From assembly GCA_029781465.1 (NCBI GenBank), contig JAKOWQ010000260.1, positions 1 to 6,323 of the forward strand: a DNA stretch of 6,323 bases, written 5' to 3'. Numbering within the stretch: position 1 is the stretch's first letter; each line of letters starts with the position of its first letter. This stretch comes from Pseudomonadota bacterium (GTDB taxonomy: Bacteria > Pseudomonadota > Alphaproteobacteria > Sphingomonadales > Sphingomonadaceae). A program made the position numbers and the translations under genes. The notes beneath the pieces are model-generated. The model was not told where the DNA came from and made no database searches. It saw only the letters and a program-made list of their open reading frames with translations. Below, in pieces: positions 5,507-6,323 of this stretch.

Positions 5507-6323
5507 ATGAACGATCTGAGCAGTCCTCCGAAGACCGAACGCCAGCGCAAGCCCGACTGGATCCGGGTCAAGGCGCCGACCAGCAAGGGCTATGGCGAAA
5601 CCCGCCAGCTGATGCGGGGTCTGGGGCTCAACACAGTCTGCGAAGAGGCAGCCTGTCCCAACATCGGCGAATGCTGGACCAAGAAGCACGCCACGGTGAT
5701 GATCCTGGGCGACATCTGCACCCGGGCCTGCCGGTTCTGCAACATCAAGACCGGAATGCCGCGCCCGGTCGATCCGGACGAGCCCGAGCATGTCGCCGAA
5801 GCCGCGGCAAAGATGGGGTTGGAGCACATCGTCATCACCTCGGTCGATCGCGACGACCTTGCCGATCGCGGTGCCGGGCATTTCGTTCGGGTGATCGAGG
5901 CGCTGCGCCGCAACACACCGGACACGACGATCGAAATTCTCACCCCCGACTTCAAGGGCCGGATGCGCCAGTCGGTCGAAGAGATCGCCGCCGCCGGTCC
6001 CGATGTGTTCAATCACAATCTTGAAACCGTGCCCCGGCTCTATCCCACGATCCGGCCCGGCGCGCGCTATTATGCCTCGCTCCGGCTGCTTGAGGAAGTG
6101 AAGCTCCACGATCCGCTGATCTTCACGAAGAGCGGGATCATGCTGGGGCTGGGCGAGGAACGGCTCGAAGTGCACCAGGTGATGGACGACATGCGCTCGG
6201 CGGGGATAGATTTCATCACCATGGGGCAATACCTTCAGCCTACCCCGAAGCATGCCAAGGTGGCCGAGTTCGTGACCCCTCAGGCCTTCGCCGCCTATGG
6301 CTCGATTGCCAGGGCCAAGGGCT
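5507..6323 (+). CDS. lipA: Lipoyl synthase (radical SAM), C-terminus cut by window edge
   Basis: The frame is open from ATG 5507 to the right edge, giving 272 residues. E. coli LipA has 321, so roughly 40-60 residues are missing, including the C-terminal RSSYHA-type serine motif. The enzyme inserts two sulfurs into octanoyl chains on lipoyl-domain proteins, such as the E2 subunits of pyruvate and 2-oxoglutarate dehydrogenases and GcvH. The auxiliary 4Fe-4S cluster cysteines are C45, C50 and C56 in VCEEAACPNIGEC. The radical SAM CX3CX2C motif is C71, C75 and C78 in CTRACRFC. Further family segments are VITSVDRDDL (109-118), PDVFNHNLETVPRLY, FTKSGIMLGLGE and GQYLQPTPKH. One oddity is DRGA at 120-123, where the family almost always has DGGA (G to R at 121). 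The start fits known sphingomonad N-termini (MNDLSSPPKTERQRKPDWIR). No Shine-Dalgarno sequence is visible ahead of it. Confidence 0.97.
   Translation, partial: MNDLSSPPKTERQRKPDWIRVKAPTSKGYGETRQLMRGLGLNTVCEEAACPNIGECWTKKHATVMILGDICTRACRFCNIKTGMPRPVDPDEPEHVAEAAAKMGLEHIVITSVDRDDLADRGAGHFVRVIEALRRNTPDTTIEILTPDFKGRMRQSVEEIAAAGPDVFNHNLETVPRLYPTIRPGARYYASLRLLEEVKLHDPLIFTKSGIMLGLGEERLEVHQVMDDMRSAGIDFITMGQYLQPTPKHAKVAEFVTPQAFAAYGSIARAKG

Noticed and set aside
5435..6253. 272-residue minus-strand open frame opposite lipA, and 5188..6024 on the plus strand
   Set aside because: Both are shadows of lipA and the carbonic anhydrase. LipA's cysteine motifs confirm the frame starting at 5507.
1..6323. A novel defence, mobile or biosynthetic system
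   Set aside because: Every gene but one is a recognised housekeeping or common enzyme family. There are no transposase, integrase, nuclease, toxin, CRISPR or phage features, and composition looks even across the window.

Overview
This GC-rich window looks like ordinary chromosome from an alphaproteobacterium, most likely a sphingomonad (Sphingomonadales, Erythrobacter/Novosphingobium-like). That placement rests on the recalled resemblance of the GyrA and LipA sequences to that group and on the codon bias. No database search was possible.

Layout, left to right. (1) Positions 1-364, minus strand: the N-terminal 121 residues of a TauD/TfdA-type Fe(II)/2-oxoglutarate dioxygenase, cut by the left edge. 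(2) Positions 364-3054, minus strand: gyrA, complete, whose stop codon shares one base with the dioxygenase start (TGATG). (3) Positions 3055-3339: a divergent intergenic region holding a DnaA-box-like 9-mer, a 7-bp inverted repeat and three phased GCCAA motifs. (4) Positions 3340-4728, plus strand: an exported, cysteine-free, helical-repeat (TPR-like) protein of unknown function, followed by a strong intrinsic terminator at 4755-4788. (5) Positions 4789-5442, minus strand: a beta-class carbonic anhydrase, convergent with the TPR gene. (6) A 64-bp divergent spacer. (7) Positions 5507-6323, plus strand: lipA (lipoyl synthase), cut by the right edge before its C-terminal end.

The genes do not form one pathway. 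They are housekeeping functions: DNA supercoiling, CO2/bicarbonate balance and lipoate cofactor synthesis, plus one oxygenase and one uncharacterised envelope protein. There is no mobile element, CRISPR array, tRNA, rRNA or phage gene, and I see no convincing new multi-gene system. The points most worth a second look are an unusual Arg in the normally conserved DGGA motif of LipA, the one-base gyrA/dioxygenase overlap, the uncharacterised TPR-like protein, and a possible leaderless lipA transcript.
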